A stretch of DNA of 45,021 nucleotides from Pseudorhodobacter antarcticus (lineage in GTDB: Bacteria > Pseudomonadota > Alphaproteobacteria > Rhodobacterales > Rhodobacteraceae). A model generated the notes under the pieces. That model was given only the letters and a program-made list of their open reading frames with translations, did not search any database and was not told where the DNA came from. Positions within the stretch are counted from its first letter, which is position 1; each line of letters begins with the position of its first letter. The stretch is from assembly GCA_945871285.1 (NCBI GenBank), contig CAMBWO010000004.1:1-45021 (forward strand). The letters are read 5' to 3'. Of this stretch, positions 25,518-34,247 are shown piece after piece. Made by a program: the position numbers and the translations under genes.

Positions 25518-27017
25518 ATGGACAGCCTTTCCCTGATCGGCCTTTCAAAGGCCTATGGCGGCGTGCCTGCCTTGCGGGATGTGACGCTGCATCTGGCCCC
25601 TGGGCGGGTTCATGCCCTGATGGGGGAGAACGGCGCGGGGAAAAGCACCCTGATCAAGCTGATTGCCGGTGTCGTGCCGGCGGATGCGATGGTGGTCCGG
25701 CGCGGTGCGACTGCCGTGTCGCTGCGCAATGCCGCCGATGCGGCGGCGGCCGGATTTCGGTTTATCCATCAGGAACTGAACATCGTTCCGCAACTGTCGG
25801 TGGCCGAAAACATCCTTTTGGGGCACCCCTCTCCGCGGCGCTTTGGCGTTTTGGTGGATTGGGCCAGGATGCACGACCGCGCCAGGGCCGCGCTGGCCTT
25901 TCTGGGTGCCGCGCATATCGATGTCACCCGACAGGCGGGCGATCTGGGCACGGGCGACCGTATGCTGATGCGCATTGCTTCGGCCCTGGTCGTCGAGGAG
26001 GGGCAGGCCGCACCCTGCCTGTACGTTCTGGACGAGCCCACGGCGGCCCTGACGGCGACCGAGTCGGCCAAGCTGTTTGCGGTGATGTCGCGCCTGACCG
26101 CGCAGGGGGCGGCGATCCTGTATGTCTCGCACCGGATGGAAGAGGTGATGGCGGTTTGCGATGATGTCACGGTCTTGCGCGACGGCGCCCATGCGATGGC
26201 CGCGCCCATTGCGCAAACCACCCAAACGGCGATCATTCAGACGATGACCGGGCGTCAGCAGACTGCCGAACCGCCAACGGGCCCGGTCGTGCGGGGCGCG
26301 GTGGCCTGTGATGCCATAGGCGTTGTGTCGGGCCGCCTGCGGGACATCAGTTTTACCTTGCAGGCGGGCGAAGTGCTGGGCCTGGCCGGGCTGGAGGAGG
26401 CGGGGCAGGGCGATCTGCTGCGATTGCTGCTTGGGATGGGCAGGGTCAAGTCCGGGCAGCTGAGAGTTTTGGGGGGCCCCGCGCCCACCAGTCCGGTGCA
26501 GGCCTGGGCACGCGGCGTGGCCTATGTTCCGCGTGAACGGCGGTCCGAGGGGCTGATGCTGGGGATGGATGTGCGCTGCAACACCCTGCTGCCGCACCTT
26601 GGCAGTTTTGGCATCCTGGCCCGAAAAGGGCCCGAGACGGTGCGCACCCGCGATCTTGCCGACAAGGTGCGCCTGCGCTACCGCGCTCCGGACCAGACGG
26701 TTCGCGAACTGAGCGGTGGCAATCAACAAAAAGTGATTTTTGCCCGCGCCATTGCCGGAAACCCGCGCCTCTTGTTGCTGGAAGAGCCGACGCGCGGTGT
26801 GGATGTGGGCGCGCGCGCGGAAATCCACGCCCTGATCCGGGGGCTGAGCGCGCAGGGCTGCGCGGTCATTCTGGCTTCGTCGGACTTGCCAGAGCTGCTT
26901 GGGCTGTCGCACCGGGTGCTGATCCAGCAAGACGGCCGGCAAGCCGCCCTCATCGACCGCGCGGGGCTGACGGCGGATCAGCTTTTGGCCCGTGTCTATT
27001 CCCCCAACCCTGCATGA
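25518..27017 (+). CDS. Ribose-type ABC transporter duplicated ATPase (RbsA-like)
   Basis: A 499-residue double-ABC ATPase. The first half has Walker A GENGAGKSTL and the Q-loop IHQELNIVPQLSV. Its signature position reads LGTGDRMLMRIAS, so the usual LSxGxxQ is degenerate. Walker B is LYVLDEPTAAL. In the second half Walker A is degenerate (GLEEAGQGDLL), while the signature LSGGNQQKV and Walker B LLLEEPTRGVD are intact. A degenerate second Walker A is normal in this family; the degenerate first signature is less usual. It is one transcription unit with the binding protein (79 nt upstream) and permease (10 nt downstream). Confidence 0.9.
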   Translation: MDSLSLIGLSKAYGGVPALRDVTLHLAPGRVHALMGENGAGKSTLIKLIAGVVPADAMVVRRGATAVSLRNAADAAAAGFRFIHQELNIVPQLSVAENILLGHPSPRRFGVLVDWARMHDRARAALAFLGAAHIDVTRQAGDLGTGDRMLMRIASALVVEEGQAAPCLYVLDEPTAALTATESAKLFAVMSRLTAQGAAILYVSHRMEEVMAVCDDVTVLRDGAHAMAAPIAQTTQTAIIQTMTGRQQTAEPPTGPVVRGAVACDAIGVVSGRLRDISFTLQAGEVLGLAGLEEAGQGDLLRLLLGMGRVKSGQLRVLGGPAPTSPVQAWARGVAYVPRERRSEGLMLGMDVRCNTLLPHLGSFGILARKGPETVRTRDLADKVRLRYRAPDQTVRELSGGNQQKVIFARAIAGNPRLLLLEEPTRGVDVGARAEIHALIRGLSAQGCAVILASSDLPELLGLSHRVLIQQDGRQAALIDRAGLTADQLLARVYSPNPA

Positions 27018-27027
27018 GAAATCCAGA

Positions 27028-27978
27028 ATGCTGAAGCACCTTCGCCAATCCGGCACCTTGATCGGCCTTCTGGGCATCGTCTTGTTCTTTGCCCTGCAAC
27101 TGCCCGATACCTTTTTGACGGCGCGCAACCTGTTGAACGTCAGCCAGCAGATTTCGATGCTGGCCGTGACGGCCTTTACCATGACAATCGTGATGGTCAT
27201 GGGGGATTTCGATCTGAGCGTGGGGTCAACCGCCAGCCTTGCGGGCATCGTCGCCGCCGTCTTGTTCGCGGCGGGCTGGCCGGTTTGGGCGGGCGTGGCG
27301 GCGGCGCTTGCGATTGGCGTGGTCGGGGGGCTGTTGAACGGGGCGTTGGTGGCCTATGTGGGGATTTTACCGTTCATCGCCACCTTGGGCACCCTGACCA
27401 TTTTCAGCGGCACGGCCTTTCTGGTCAGTGATGGCAAGACGATCTTTGGCCGCGATATTCCGCCTGGATTTGCCGGTTTCGCCCGGTCAGGTGTGACCCT
27501 GACCGAGGGGGTGACCGTCCCGGCGATGTCGATCGCTGCCGTATTGGTGCTGCTGGTGGTGTATGTTACCTTGGAGCACACAATCTATGGCCGCCGTCTT
27601 TATGCCATCGGCGGCAATGTTCATGCGGCAGAACTGGCCGGGCTGAACGTGCGCCGCCTGCGGCTGTCGGCCTTTGCGCTGACGGGGCTGGGGGCGGCCA
27701 TGGCCGGTTTGATGTATGCCAGCCGCGTGGCCTCGGCCAACCCCACGCAGGGGGCGGGGTTGATGCTGGATGCGATTGCGGCGGTCTTTTTGGGCATGAC
27801 AATGGGGCGGCAGGGCGAGCCGCATGTGATGGCCACGCTGGTGGGCGTTTTGATATTGGGCATCCTGGACAACGGGCTGACGCAGATGAACGTTGACAGT
27901 TATGTGCGCGAAATCCTGATCGGCGGTATTGTGGTGGCGGCCGTCGCCATGTCGTCTTACGGCCGCGCCAGAGGGTAG
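27028..27978 (+). CDS. Ribose-type ABC transporter permease (RbsC-like)
   Basis: A 316-residue inner-membrane permease with eight to ten helices. The family motif MVMGDFDLSVGST is near residue 60; GNVHAAELAGLNV-type (here GGNVHAAELAGLNVRRL, about 200) contacts the ATPase. I choose ATG 27028 (MLKHLRQSGT), 10 nt after the ATPase stop, over an in-frame start at 26992 that lies inside that gene. It ends 8 nt from the stop of the convergent RND gene, with no hairpin in the gap. It completes the importer with the kinase and binding protein. Confidence 0.9.
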   Translation: MLKHLRQSGTLIGLLGIVLFFALQLPDTFLTARNLLNVSQQISMLAVTAFTMTIVMVMGDFDLSVGSTASLAGIVAAVLFAAGWPVWAGVAAALAIGVVGGLLNGALVAYVGILPFIATLGTLTIFSGTAFLVSDGKTIFGRDIPPGFAGFARSGVTLTEGVTVPAMSIAAVLVLLVVYVTLEHTIYGRRLYAIGGNVHAAELAGLNVRRLRLSAFALTGLGAAMAGLMYASRVASANPTQGAGLMLDAIAAVFLGMTMGRQGEPHVMATLVGVLILGILDNGLTQMNVDSYVREILIGGIVVAAVAMSSYGRARG

Positions 27979-27986
27979 GGCGGCAC

Positions 27987-30900
27987 TCAGGACAGTGCGG
28001 GGTCGGGCGTCTGCGGACGGCTGGCCTGAGCCACCTCGCGCTGCAATTCAGCCTCTTCATGGGCGCGCGCCTTGCTGAGGGGGGCAAAGAGCAAATAGGT
28101 GGCCGGGGTCAGGAACAAGGTGGCAATCGCCGCAAACCCCAGCGCACCGACCACGACCCAACCCAGCGCGATGCGGGCCTCGGCGCCCGGACCTGCGGCA
28201 AAGACCAGGGGCAGGGCGCCAAGGATGGTGGACAGTTTCGTCATCATGATGGGACGCAGGCGGACGATGCTGGCCTGCTCGATCGCCGCCCGTACCGACA
28301 GGCCCTGATCGCGCAACTGGTTGGCAAATTCGACCACCAGAATGCCGTTCTTGGCCATGATGCCAACCAGCAATACAAGGCCGATCTGGGAATAGACGTT
28401 CAGTGACCCCCCTGTCAGCGCAAGCGCGAAAACCCCGCAGGCCAGACCAAAGGGCACCGTCACCATGATGATACCGGCACTGACAAAGCTTTCGAACTGG
28501 GCGGCAAGGACCAGCAGGATGACAAGGGCGGCAAATCCAAAGGTGATGGCCAGTCCGTTGGAGTTTTCGCCAATCGTCGCCGCCTCGGACAACGGGATGA
28601 TGGTGACGCCAGAGGGCAGTTGCGGCATCAGCACCGAGCGGGCCGCGGCGTAAGCCTCGCCAATCGGGAAGCCGTCGGTCAGCCCCGCCGTCATCGTGAT
28701 GGCCCTTTGCTGGCCCTCGCGGTTCAGCGAGGGTGACGAGGCCCCTTCCGACAGCGTGACCAGCGAGGCCATGGGCACAAACCGCCCGTCCCCCGCCCGC
28801 ACAAAGATGTTTTGCAGGTCGGTGGGGTCGTTGATCGGCTGGCTGGTCGATTGCAGATAGACCGGATAGGTCACATCGTTCAGATCGACATTCCCCAGGG
28901 GCTTACCGTCCAGCATCGCCTGCAAGGTGGTGCCAAGGCCCGTGACATCGACGCCCAACTGATCGGCCCTTGTGCGGTCAATCTGCACCGTCACCTGGGC
29001 CTGCGTCGTGTCATAGCTGGACCGCACCTGACCAAAGCGCGGATCGGTCGACAGGGCGGCCACCGTGATGTCGGACGCCTCGGCCAGGGTGTCATAACTG
29101 GTGCCGACCAGTGCAAACTGAAGGCCATTGCCGCCGCCGCGAATGCCAAGGCTGTTGGGTTGCACGGCAAACGCCCGCACGCCGGGCACCTGGGCAATGG
29201 CCTTGGAAATGTCCGCCGCAATCTCTTGCTGGGTGCGGCTGCGCTGATCTTGTGGCACCAGCGAAACGGTGATGAACCCGCGATTCGTGGACCCTCCAAA
29301 CCCGGTGATGGAAAAGACATTGGCCACCTCGCCCGAGTCTCTCAGCGGGGTCAGCAGGGCTTCGATCTTGCCGATCTGGGCGTTGGTGTAGTCCAGGCTG
29401 ACATTCTGTGGCGCCTGCACGATGACGCCAACCTGGCTGCGATCCTCGGGCGGGGTCAGTTCTTCCTTCAAGGTCGGCAGGATCAGCCAGGCCACGCCTG
29501 CAAAGATTCCTGCCGCAACCATGATCACGATGGGCACCTGCAAGGCCACATGCAGCATCCGGCCATAAAGACGCATCAGCGCCTGACCCAACCGCACGGC
29601 CAGGCCGCGATCCGGGCGCACTTCGCGCCGCAGGGCACGTGCGGCCATCATGGGCGCAAGGGACAGGGCAACGACCGTGGACACCATGACGGCAATCGCC
29701 AGCGTGACGCCAAATTCGCGGAACAGCCCACCGACCTGACCGGGCAAAAAGGATATCGGGACAAACACGGCAGCCAGCGTGACCGAGGTCGCCAGAACCG
29801 CGAAATACACCTCTTGCGTGCCCGCCACAGCGGCGGCACGCGCCCCCATGCCCGACCGGCGCAGGCGCACGATGTTTTCCAGAACCACAATGGCATCATC
29901 CACCACCAGTCCCGTGGCCAGCACAAGAGCCAGCAAAGTCAGGATGTTGATGGAAAACCCAAGGGCATAAAGCCCGACCAGCGCCCCCGACAGGGCAATC
30001 GGCATCGAAACCGCGGGGATCAGCGTGGCGCGCCAGTCGCGCAGAAAGACAAAGATGATCGCCGTCACCACGGCGACCGAAATCACCATCGCCAAGACCA
30101 CTTCGGACACCGCGCCCTGAATGAACACCGCATCGTCGGAACTGACCGCGATGCTGACGCCCGCGGGCAGGCTTGGCCGAATTTCGTCCAGCACGCGGTG
30201 GATGTTGCGCGAAATGTCGATGGTGTTCGATTGCGCCTGACCTATGATACCCAGGCCCACCCCGGGCCTGCCCTGGGCGCGGATCTTGGTTCCGCCCGGA
30301 TTGGGGGCGACAAACACAGTGGCGACGTCCGAGAGCAGAACGCCCGGCCCGACCGTCAGTTGCATCACCTGTTCCAGGGTCACGACCCGGGCTGTGGCGC
30401 GCACGATGATGTTTTGATTGGTTGCGTTCAAGGTGCCGGCGGGGCTGTCATAGGACACATTGGCCAGTGCCCCCGTCACATCCCCCAAGGTCAGACCCCG
30501 TGCTGCAATGGCGGCGGGGTTGATGTCGACCGTCAGGATTTGCGCCGCATCGCCATACATCTGGATGTCGGCCACCCCTTCCACCGAGCGCAGCCTGTCG
30601 ATCACCGTCGCATTTATCAGGTCGGTCAGCGGCCCGATCGCCATCGTGTCGGAGGTGACGGCCAGTTGCATGATGGCCTGGGCATTGCTGTCAGCCTTGA
30701 CGACCACAGGGTCCTGGGCATCGGCGGGCAGGGCCGAGCGCAGCCGGGATACGGCGTCCCGCACATCCGACGCCGCCACGTTCAAGTCGGTCGAGGCCGA
30801 GAATTCGACCGTCGTGCGGCTGGATCCGTAGCGCGACGAGGAGGACACGTCGGTCACGCCGGAGACGCGGGCCACTGCCCCCTCGACCTGGGCCGTGATG

Positions 30901-31115
30901 GCGGTGTCGACCGTTTCCGCCGAGGCACCGGGGAAACTGGTGGAAACGGTCAGGACGGGGCGGCTGACGTTGGGCAGTTGCTGAACCTGCAAACCCAGCA
31001 GCGCAGCGATGCCTGCGACAAAGATGATCGCGTTGATGACAAAGGACAGCACCGGACGGCGGACGAACAGCGCCGCCAGGGCCGCACCCTGACGGGAGGG
31101 AAGCCTGTCCGCCAT
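27987..31115 (-). CDS. RND (HAE1-type) efflux pump inner-membrane transporter
   Basis: A 1042-residue AcrB/MexF-like proton antiporter. An N-terminal helix (FVRRPVLSFVINAIIFVAGI) is followed by a large periplasmic domain. The helix with the proton-relay Asp pair, GLVVDDAIVVLENI, is at about residue 400. A second periplasmic domain and the LTPATYLLF end follow. It exports hydrophobic compounds or metals through an outer-membrane channel not encoded here. ATG 31115 lies one base after the stop of the fusion-protein gene (TGAGATG); an alternative ATG at 31139 would overlap it by 23 nt. It is the last gene of a minus-strand group with the fusion protein, a pentapeptide protein and a SoxYZ carrier. 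Confidence 0.93.
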   Translation of the reverse strand: MADRLPSRQGAALAALFVRRPVLSFVINAIIFVAGIAALLGLQVQQLPNVSRPVLTVSTSFPGASAETVDTAITAQVEGAVARVSGVTDVSSSSRYGSSRTTVEFSASTDLNVAASDVRDAVSRLRSALPADAQDPVVVKADSNAQAIMQLAVTSDTMAIGPLTDLINATVIDRLRSVEGVADIQMYGDAAQILTVDINPAAIAARGLTLGDVTGALANVSYDSPAGTLNATNQNIIVRATARVVTLEQVMQLTVGPGVLLSDVATVFVAPNPGGTKIRAQGRPGVGLGIIGQAQSNTIDISRNIHRVLDEIRPSLPAGVSIAVSSDDAVFIQGAVSEVVLAMVISVAVVTAIIFVFLRDWRATLIPAVSMPIALSGALVGLYALGFSINILTLLALVLATGLVVDDAIVVLENIVRLRRSGMGARAAAVAGTQEVYFAVLATSVTLAAVFVPISFLPGQVGGLFREFGVTLAIAVMVSTVVALSLAPMMAARALRREVRPDRGLAVRLGQALMRLYGRMLHVALQVPIVIMVAAGIFAGVAWLILPTLKEELTPPEDRSQVGVIVQAPQNVSLDYTNAQIGKIEALLTPLRDSGEVANVFSITGFGGSTNRGFITVSLVPQDQRSRTQQEIAADISKAIAQVPGVRAFAVQPNSLGIRGGGNGLQFALVGTSYDTLAEASDITVAALSTDPRFGQVRSSYDTTQAQVTVQIDRTRADQLGVDVTGLGTTLQAMLDGKPLGNVDLNDVTYPVYLQSTSQPINDPTDLQNIFVRAGDGRFVPMASLVTLSEGASSPSLNREGQQRAITMTAGLTDGFPIGEAYAAARSVLMPQLPSGVTIIPLSEAATIGENSNGLAITFGFAALVILLVLAAQFESFVSAGIIMVTVPFGLACGVFALALTGGSLNVYSQIGLVLLVGIMAKNGILVVEFANQLRDQGLSVRAAIEQASIVRLRPIMMTKLSTILGALPLVFAAGPGAEARIALGWVVVGALGFAAIATLFLTPATYLLFAPLSKARAHEEAELQREVAQASRPQTPDPALS

Positions 31116-31116
31116 C

Positions 31117-32391
31117 TCAGTTCCCGGCCTTTGCGGCATCGGCGGCCTTGTCTGCGGGCTGTTCTTCGGGGGGCGCGCCGAAAATCTGCACCTCGGCGCC
31201 GGGTTTCAGACCGTCCAGCCCTTCGGTCACGACGGCGTCGCCCGTGCGGATGTCCCCGGCCACCAGCACGGTTTCCGTGTTGCGCTGCACCACTTGCACC
31301 GGGACCTTGTCAGCCTTGCCTTCGGTCACGCGCCAGACATAGGCCCCGCCCGACCCCCATTGCACGCATAGAGGATTGACGGTCACAAAGCTTTGGCCGG
31401 AAAACTGCATCGACACGGTGAACGACATGCCCGGTCGCAGGCTGTCATCGGGGTTGGGCACTTTGGCCTGCACCTGAAAGGTTCCGCTGGCCGGGTCGAT
31501 CTGGTTGTCAATCGAGGTGATCGTGGCCGCCAAAGTCAATTCCGGGCGCGACACCGGCACCAGGACCGCAGCATCACCCGGCCCGATCTGCCCGGCAAAT
31601 CGTTCAGGTAGCCAGAAATTCACGACCAGGGCCGAGGAATCCTCGATCGAGACGATCTGGGTCTGCGGCGTCACCGCATTGCCGACCGAGACCTTGATGA
31701 TGCCCAGCACCCCGTCAATCGGGGCCGAAATCACACGGTCGGCCAGATCCTGATCCGCCTCGCGCACCGCAAGGTCGGCAACTTGGGCGGCCAGTTCCAC
31801 GGCCTGTGTCTGATTGGCCGGCGCTGCATTGCTTTGCACCAGCGCCCGGTTGCGATCCAGCGTGCGGCGGGCGTCATCCGCGGCAAGCGTGGCCTTTTCC
31901 CGGTTCAGTTGTTGGGTTTCGGAATCGAGCCGGGCAATGACCTGCCCCGCCGTGACCTGCGCGCCGGAGGCGACGGCAATCTCGGTCAGGGTTCCGTTGG
32001 CTTTTGGCAGAACGACCACCGATTGCAGCGCAGATCCGGTTCCCAGGGCCGTCACCCTGTCGTTGATGACCGCACTGCCGGCGGGTTGCAGCACAACGGT
32101 GGCTTTTCTTGCCTGGTCACGCCCGCCCGGCCGCGCGCCTTGGGTGGCAGGGCCGGGCGGTGCACCCTCCGCAGTAGCCTCGGACGCTGTCAGGCCCAAC
32201 ACCTGCATCGGCACGGCAAAACCATGGCTCGCCAGAAAGGCGGCAGCAACCGGCGACACCAGGGCGGCCGTAAACAAGGCGACCATCGCCACGCACAGTG
32301 ACAAAAGCAGTTGCTTCCAAAACGCCACGCCGTCAGCCTCCCACGCTATCGGCCCGAGCGGCCATTTGTCTTGCCAGACAATTGTTTGCAT
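31117..32391 (-). CDS. RND periplasmic membrane fusion protein (HlyD/AcrA family)
   Basis: A 424-residue adaptor linking the RND pump to an outer-membrane channel. One N-terminal membrane helix (LLLSLCVAMVALFTAALV, about residues 28-45) anchors it, after an unusual Trp-rich lead (MQTIVWQDKWPLGPIAW). Then come a lipoyl half (GTLTEIAVASGAQVTAGQVIARLDSE-type segment), a short coiled hairpin (LNREKATLAADDARRTLDRN) and a beta-barrel (VISAPIDGVLGII). I choose ATG 32391; the frame stays open to 32505 but that part looks non-coding. It is directly upstream of the pump gene. Confidence 0.88.
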   Translation of the reverse strand: MQTIVWQDKWPLGPIAWEADGVAFWKQLLLSLCVAMVALFTAALVSPVAAAFLASHGFAVPMQVLGLTASEATAEGAPPGPATQGARPGGRDQARKATVVLQPAGSAVINDRVTALGTGSALQSVVVLPKANGTLTEIAVASGAQVTAGQVIARLDSETQQLNREKATLAADDARRTLDRNRALVQSNAAPANQTQAVELAAQVADLAVREADQDLADRVISAPIDGVLGIIKVSVGNAVTPQTQIVSIEDSSALVVNFWLPERFAGQIGPGDAAVLVPVSRPELTLAATITSIDNQIDPASGTFQVQAKVPNPDDSLRPGMSFTVSMQFSGQSFVTVNPLCVQWGSGGAYVWRVTEGKADKVPVQVVQRNTETVLVAGDIRTGDAVVTEGLDGLKPGAEVQIFGAPPEEQPADKAADAAKAGN

Positions 32392-32514
32392 GCGCTGCCT
32401 GAAGGTCAACCGGCTTAAGCCCGCCGCGCCACAATTCTTCGTGCGGACCCGGCGCTGCGGGCGGAGACGAAAGACGCGGTGCATTCGCGACAGGCCCGAG
32501 ATCAAGGCGCGGGG

Positions 32515-32922
32515 TCAGCAGTTGCTGTCATTTACTGCGGAGTCGGGCATGATCGTCTGGCAAAAGACGGCCCCCTCGGTCTGGGCATCGTCAAGGTCGG
32601 CGCCGGACAGATCGGCACCGCGCAGCGAACTCCAGCGCAGGTCGGCGCCGGTCAGGTTGACATCCGTCAACCGCGCGCCCTCCAGATTGGCGCCATAGAG
32701 GTTGGCGCCGCGCAAGTCCGAACCCGAAAGATCCGCCCCGACGAGGTTTGCAGACCCCCCCAGTTCGGCCTCATAGACATTGGCCCATCGCAGATCGGCC
32801 CCGCTCAGGTCGCAGGCCTGGCAGACCTGCGTTTCCTTCAGCGCCGAGATGTCGCTTTCGCTCCAGCCCAGGGCGCTGAAGGGGATTGCCGTATAAAACG
32901 CGGCAAGCAGGAAGCGATTCAT
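32515..32922 (-). CDS. Secreted pentapeptide-repeat protein, Cys-capped (copy 1)
   Basis: A 135-residue protein with signal peptide (MNRFLLAAFYTAIPFSALG) and about 14 A(D/N)LxG-type pentapeptides (DLSGADLRWANVYEAEL... to ADLSGADLDDA), predicting a right-handed square beta-helix in the periplasm. The repeats begin at a CQACDL motif and finish with FCQTIMPDSAVNDSNC. The same caps occur in the second copy at 42955-43527. The four cysteines could form disulfides at the helix ends. A strong AAAGGAG site precedes ATG 32922. It lies between the SoxYZ carrier gene (34 nt) and the RND fusion gene. Function unknown. Confidence 0.85.
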   Translation of the reverse strand: MNRFLLAAFYTAIPFSALGWSESDISALKETQVCQACDLSGADLRWANVYEAELGGSANLVGADLSGSDLRGANLYGANLEGARLTDVNLTGADLRWSSLRGADLSGADLDDAQTEGAVFCQTIMPDSAVNDSNC

Positions 32923-32956
32923 GGTGCGGTCTCCTTTCGGGGGCAGCAGATCGGGG

Positions 32957-33796
32957 TCATGTCGGGGCTATTGTGGCCTGTTCGGAATAAATTTCGCCAG
33001 TGGTGTCCACCCATTCGAACCGGAGCGCCGTAGCGCCGTCAACCCGCACAAAAAAGGCGATATAGGGATTTGCGGCTATGGCGGGCTCGAGCTTGGCGGA
33101 GAAAACCAGAACCTCGTTCGCATAGCAGCGGAACCATTCGGCGATCCGGACCGGAACGATCAGGCCCTGCGCGTTGTGCCGCAGCCCGTTTTCCATCGGA
33201 TGGCTGATGATCGTGCGGATTTCGGCGGCCTCGCCCAGGGCGACGCTTTGCGGAACGGCGACGCGCAGTCTGGGGGCCCAACCGGGCGGAAACTGGTCGC
33301 TGGCCACCGCCTCTTCACAGGCGCCAAAGGTTACGTCGACCTTGCGGACACCCTTGAAAACCTCACCCGAGGCCATTTTCACCACCACGGTCACGTCCTG
33401 ATAGGAATTGAGCCGCACCCGCGTGGAAAAGGTCGCCTGGGCGCAGAGCGGAGTGAACAGCGCCCGCACGATACGGGGGCGCGGATTGCGGGCGGCATAG
33501 ACGCTGACCGATTCAGGATAATCGAGGCCCTGCATGGTGCAAGGCACGCTGATTGTCATGGGCACCGATTTTCCGGAATCCGAATAATCCGGCATGTCGA
33601 TCCCGACCTCGCCCAGCGGGACATCAAGCAGGCCGTAGTCCGCGAGAATGGCCAAAGCCACATCTGCCTCTGCCGCAAGCGCGGGCCGGCCCATCACCAG
33701 ACCCAGCGCCACGCCGGCAAGAACCTTGCGGCGGGTGAGCGCGGAAAGTGGGGTGGTCGGGGGGGGGCTGCTGTGCATCGCCAGGGGGGGCCTCAT
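32957..33796 (-). CDS. Fused SoxY-SoxZ carrier protein
   Basis: A 279-residue exported protein joining the two halves of the Sox sulfur carrier. A Tat-like signal (LTRRKVLAGVALGLVMG) precedes a SoxY domain (about residues 45-165). This ends at TFGACEE with C160, where free SoxY normally has a C-terminal GGCGG swinging arm. The SoxZ domain follows (about 172-279), with TIISHPMENG and FSAKLEPAIAANPY, both diagnostic. In Sox systems the SoxY Cys carries the sulfur substrate. Here the arm is internal and altered. Fused SoxYZ-like carriers are also known next to quinoprotein dehydrogenases. The start may be ATG 33796 or 33778; neither has a clear ribosome site. Confidence 0.88.
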   Translation of the reverse strand: MRPPLAMHSSPPPTTPLSALTRRKVLAGVALGLVMGRPALAAEADVALAILADYGLLDVPLGEVGIDMPDYSDSGKSVPMTISVPCTMQGLDYPESVSVYAARNPRPRIVRALFTPLCAQATFSTRVRLNSYQDVTVVVKMASGEVFKGVRKVDVTFGACEEAVASDQFPPGWAPRLRVAVPQSVALGEAAEIRTIISHPMENGLRHNAQGLIVPVRIAEWFRCYANEVLVFSAKLEPAIAANPYIAFFVRVDGATALRFEWVDTTGEIYSEQATIAPT

Positions 33797-33869
33797 GGGT
33801 CAGGGACATGCGCGACCCTGGGAAGGGCCCTTGTGAATGAATATAGCACCGACTTCATTGGAAAAAGGG

Positions 33870-33886
33870 ATACGGGATATCCGTAT
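33870..33886. promoter_or_regulatory. Candidate operator (nested inverted repeats) between SoxYZ and cytochrome genes
   Basis: ATACGG-GATAT-CCGTAT is an inverted repeat with a 5-nt spacer. Nested within it, GGATATCC (33875-33882 region) is a short perfect palindrome. It lies in the only promoter region between the divergent SoxYZ and cytochrome genes, about 75 nt from one start and 50 nt from the other. A regulator such as an ArsR-type sulfur sensor could bind here; which one is not known. Confidence 0.45.
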
Positions 33887-33935
33887 TTGCGATACGTTTC
33901 TGTGCCAACCTGCACGCAACAAGGGGAATACTTTG

Positions 33936-34247
33936 GTGTTGCAACGCAAGATTGGAAAAAAGGCCGCCCTTATCCTGTTTGTCGCGCTTGGCCCGGCGGC
34001 GGCAGGGGCCGAGGGGGAACAGATCAGCTATCTGTCCTGTCAGGTTTGCCATGGGGCGGCTGGAACCGGCAGTTCCATCCCCACACTTCAGGGTCGGCCT
34101 TATGACGAGCTTTTGACGTTGCTGACGTCCTTTGCGACTGGAACCGCGCAAACCACGATCATGCACAGGTTCATGGTTGGCACGACCGACGCGGACCGCG
34201 AGGGCCTTGCGCGGTATATCTCGCAAGGGGAGGGGGACCAGCCATGA
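33936..34247 (+). CDS. Small periplasmic monoheme cytochrome c (FccA/SoxE-like)
   Basis: A protein of about 103 residues. After a signal peptide (LQRKIGKKAALILFVALGPAAAGA) comes the heme motif CQVCH, then a short class-I cytochrome with likely Met ligand in TIMHRFMVG. Its size and its place directly before the flavoprotein subunit identify it as the cytochrome partner of flavocytochrome-c sulfide dehydrogenase. Start is GTG 33936 or TTG 33933; AAGGGG at 33921-33926 supports either and excludes the open frame back to 33837. Its stop overlaps the flavoprotein start by ATGA. Confidence 0.82.
   Translation: MLQRKIGKKAALILFVALGPAAAGAEGEQISYLSCQVCHGAAGTGSSIPTLQGRPYDELLTLLTSFATGTAQTTIMHRFMVGTTDADREGLARYISQGEGDQP

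Noticed and set aside
28812-31379. Long plus-strand open frame opposite the RND pump gene
   Set aside because: His/Gly/Arg-rich composition without domains; the minus-strand reading is a full RND transporter.
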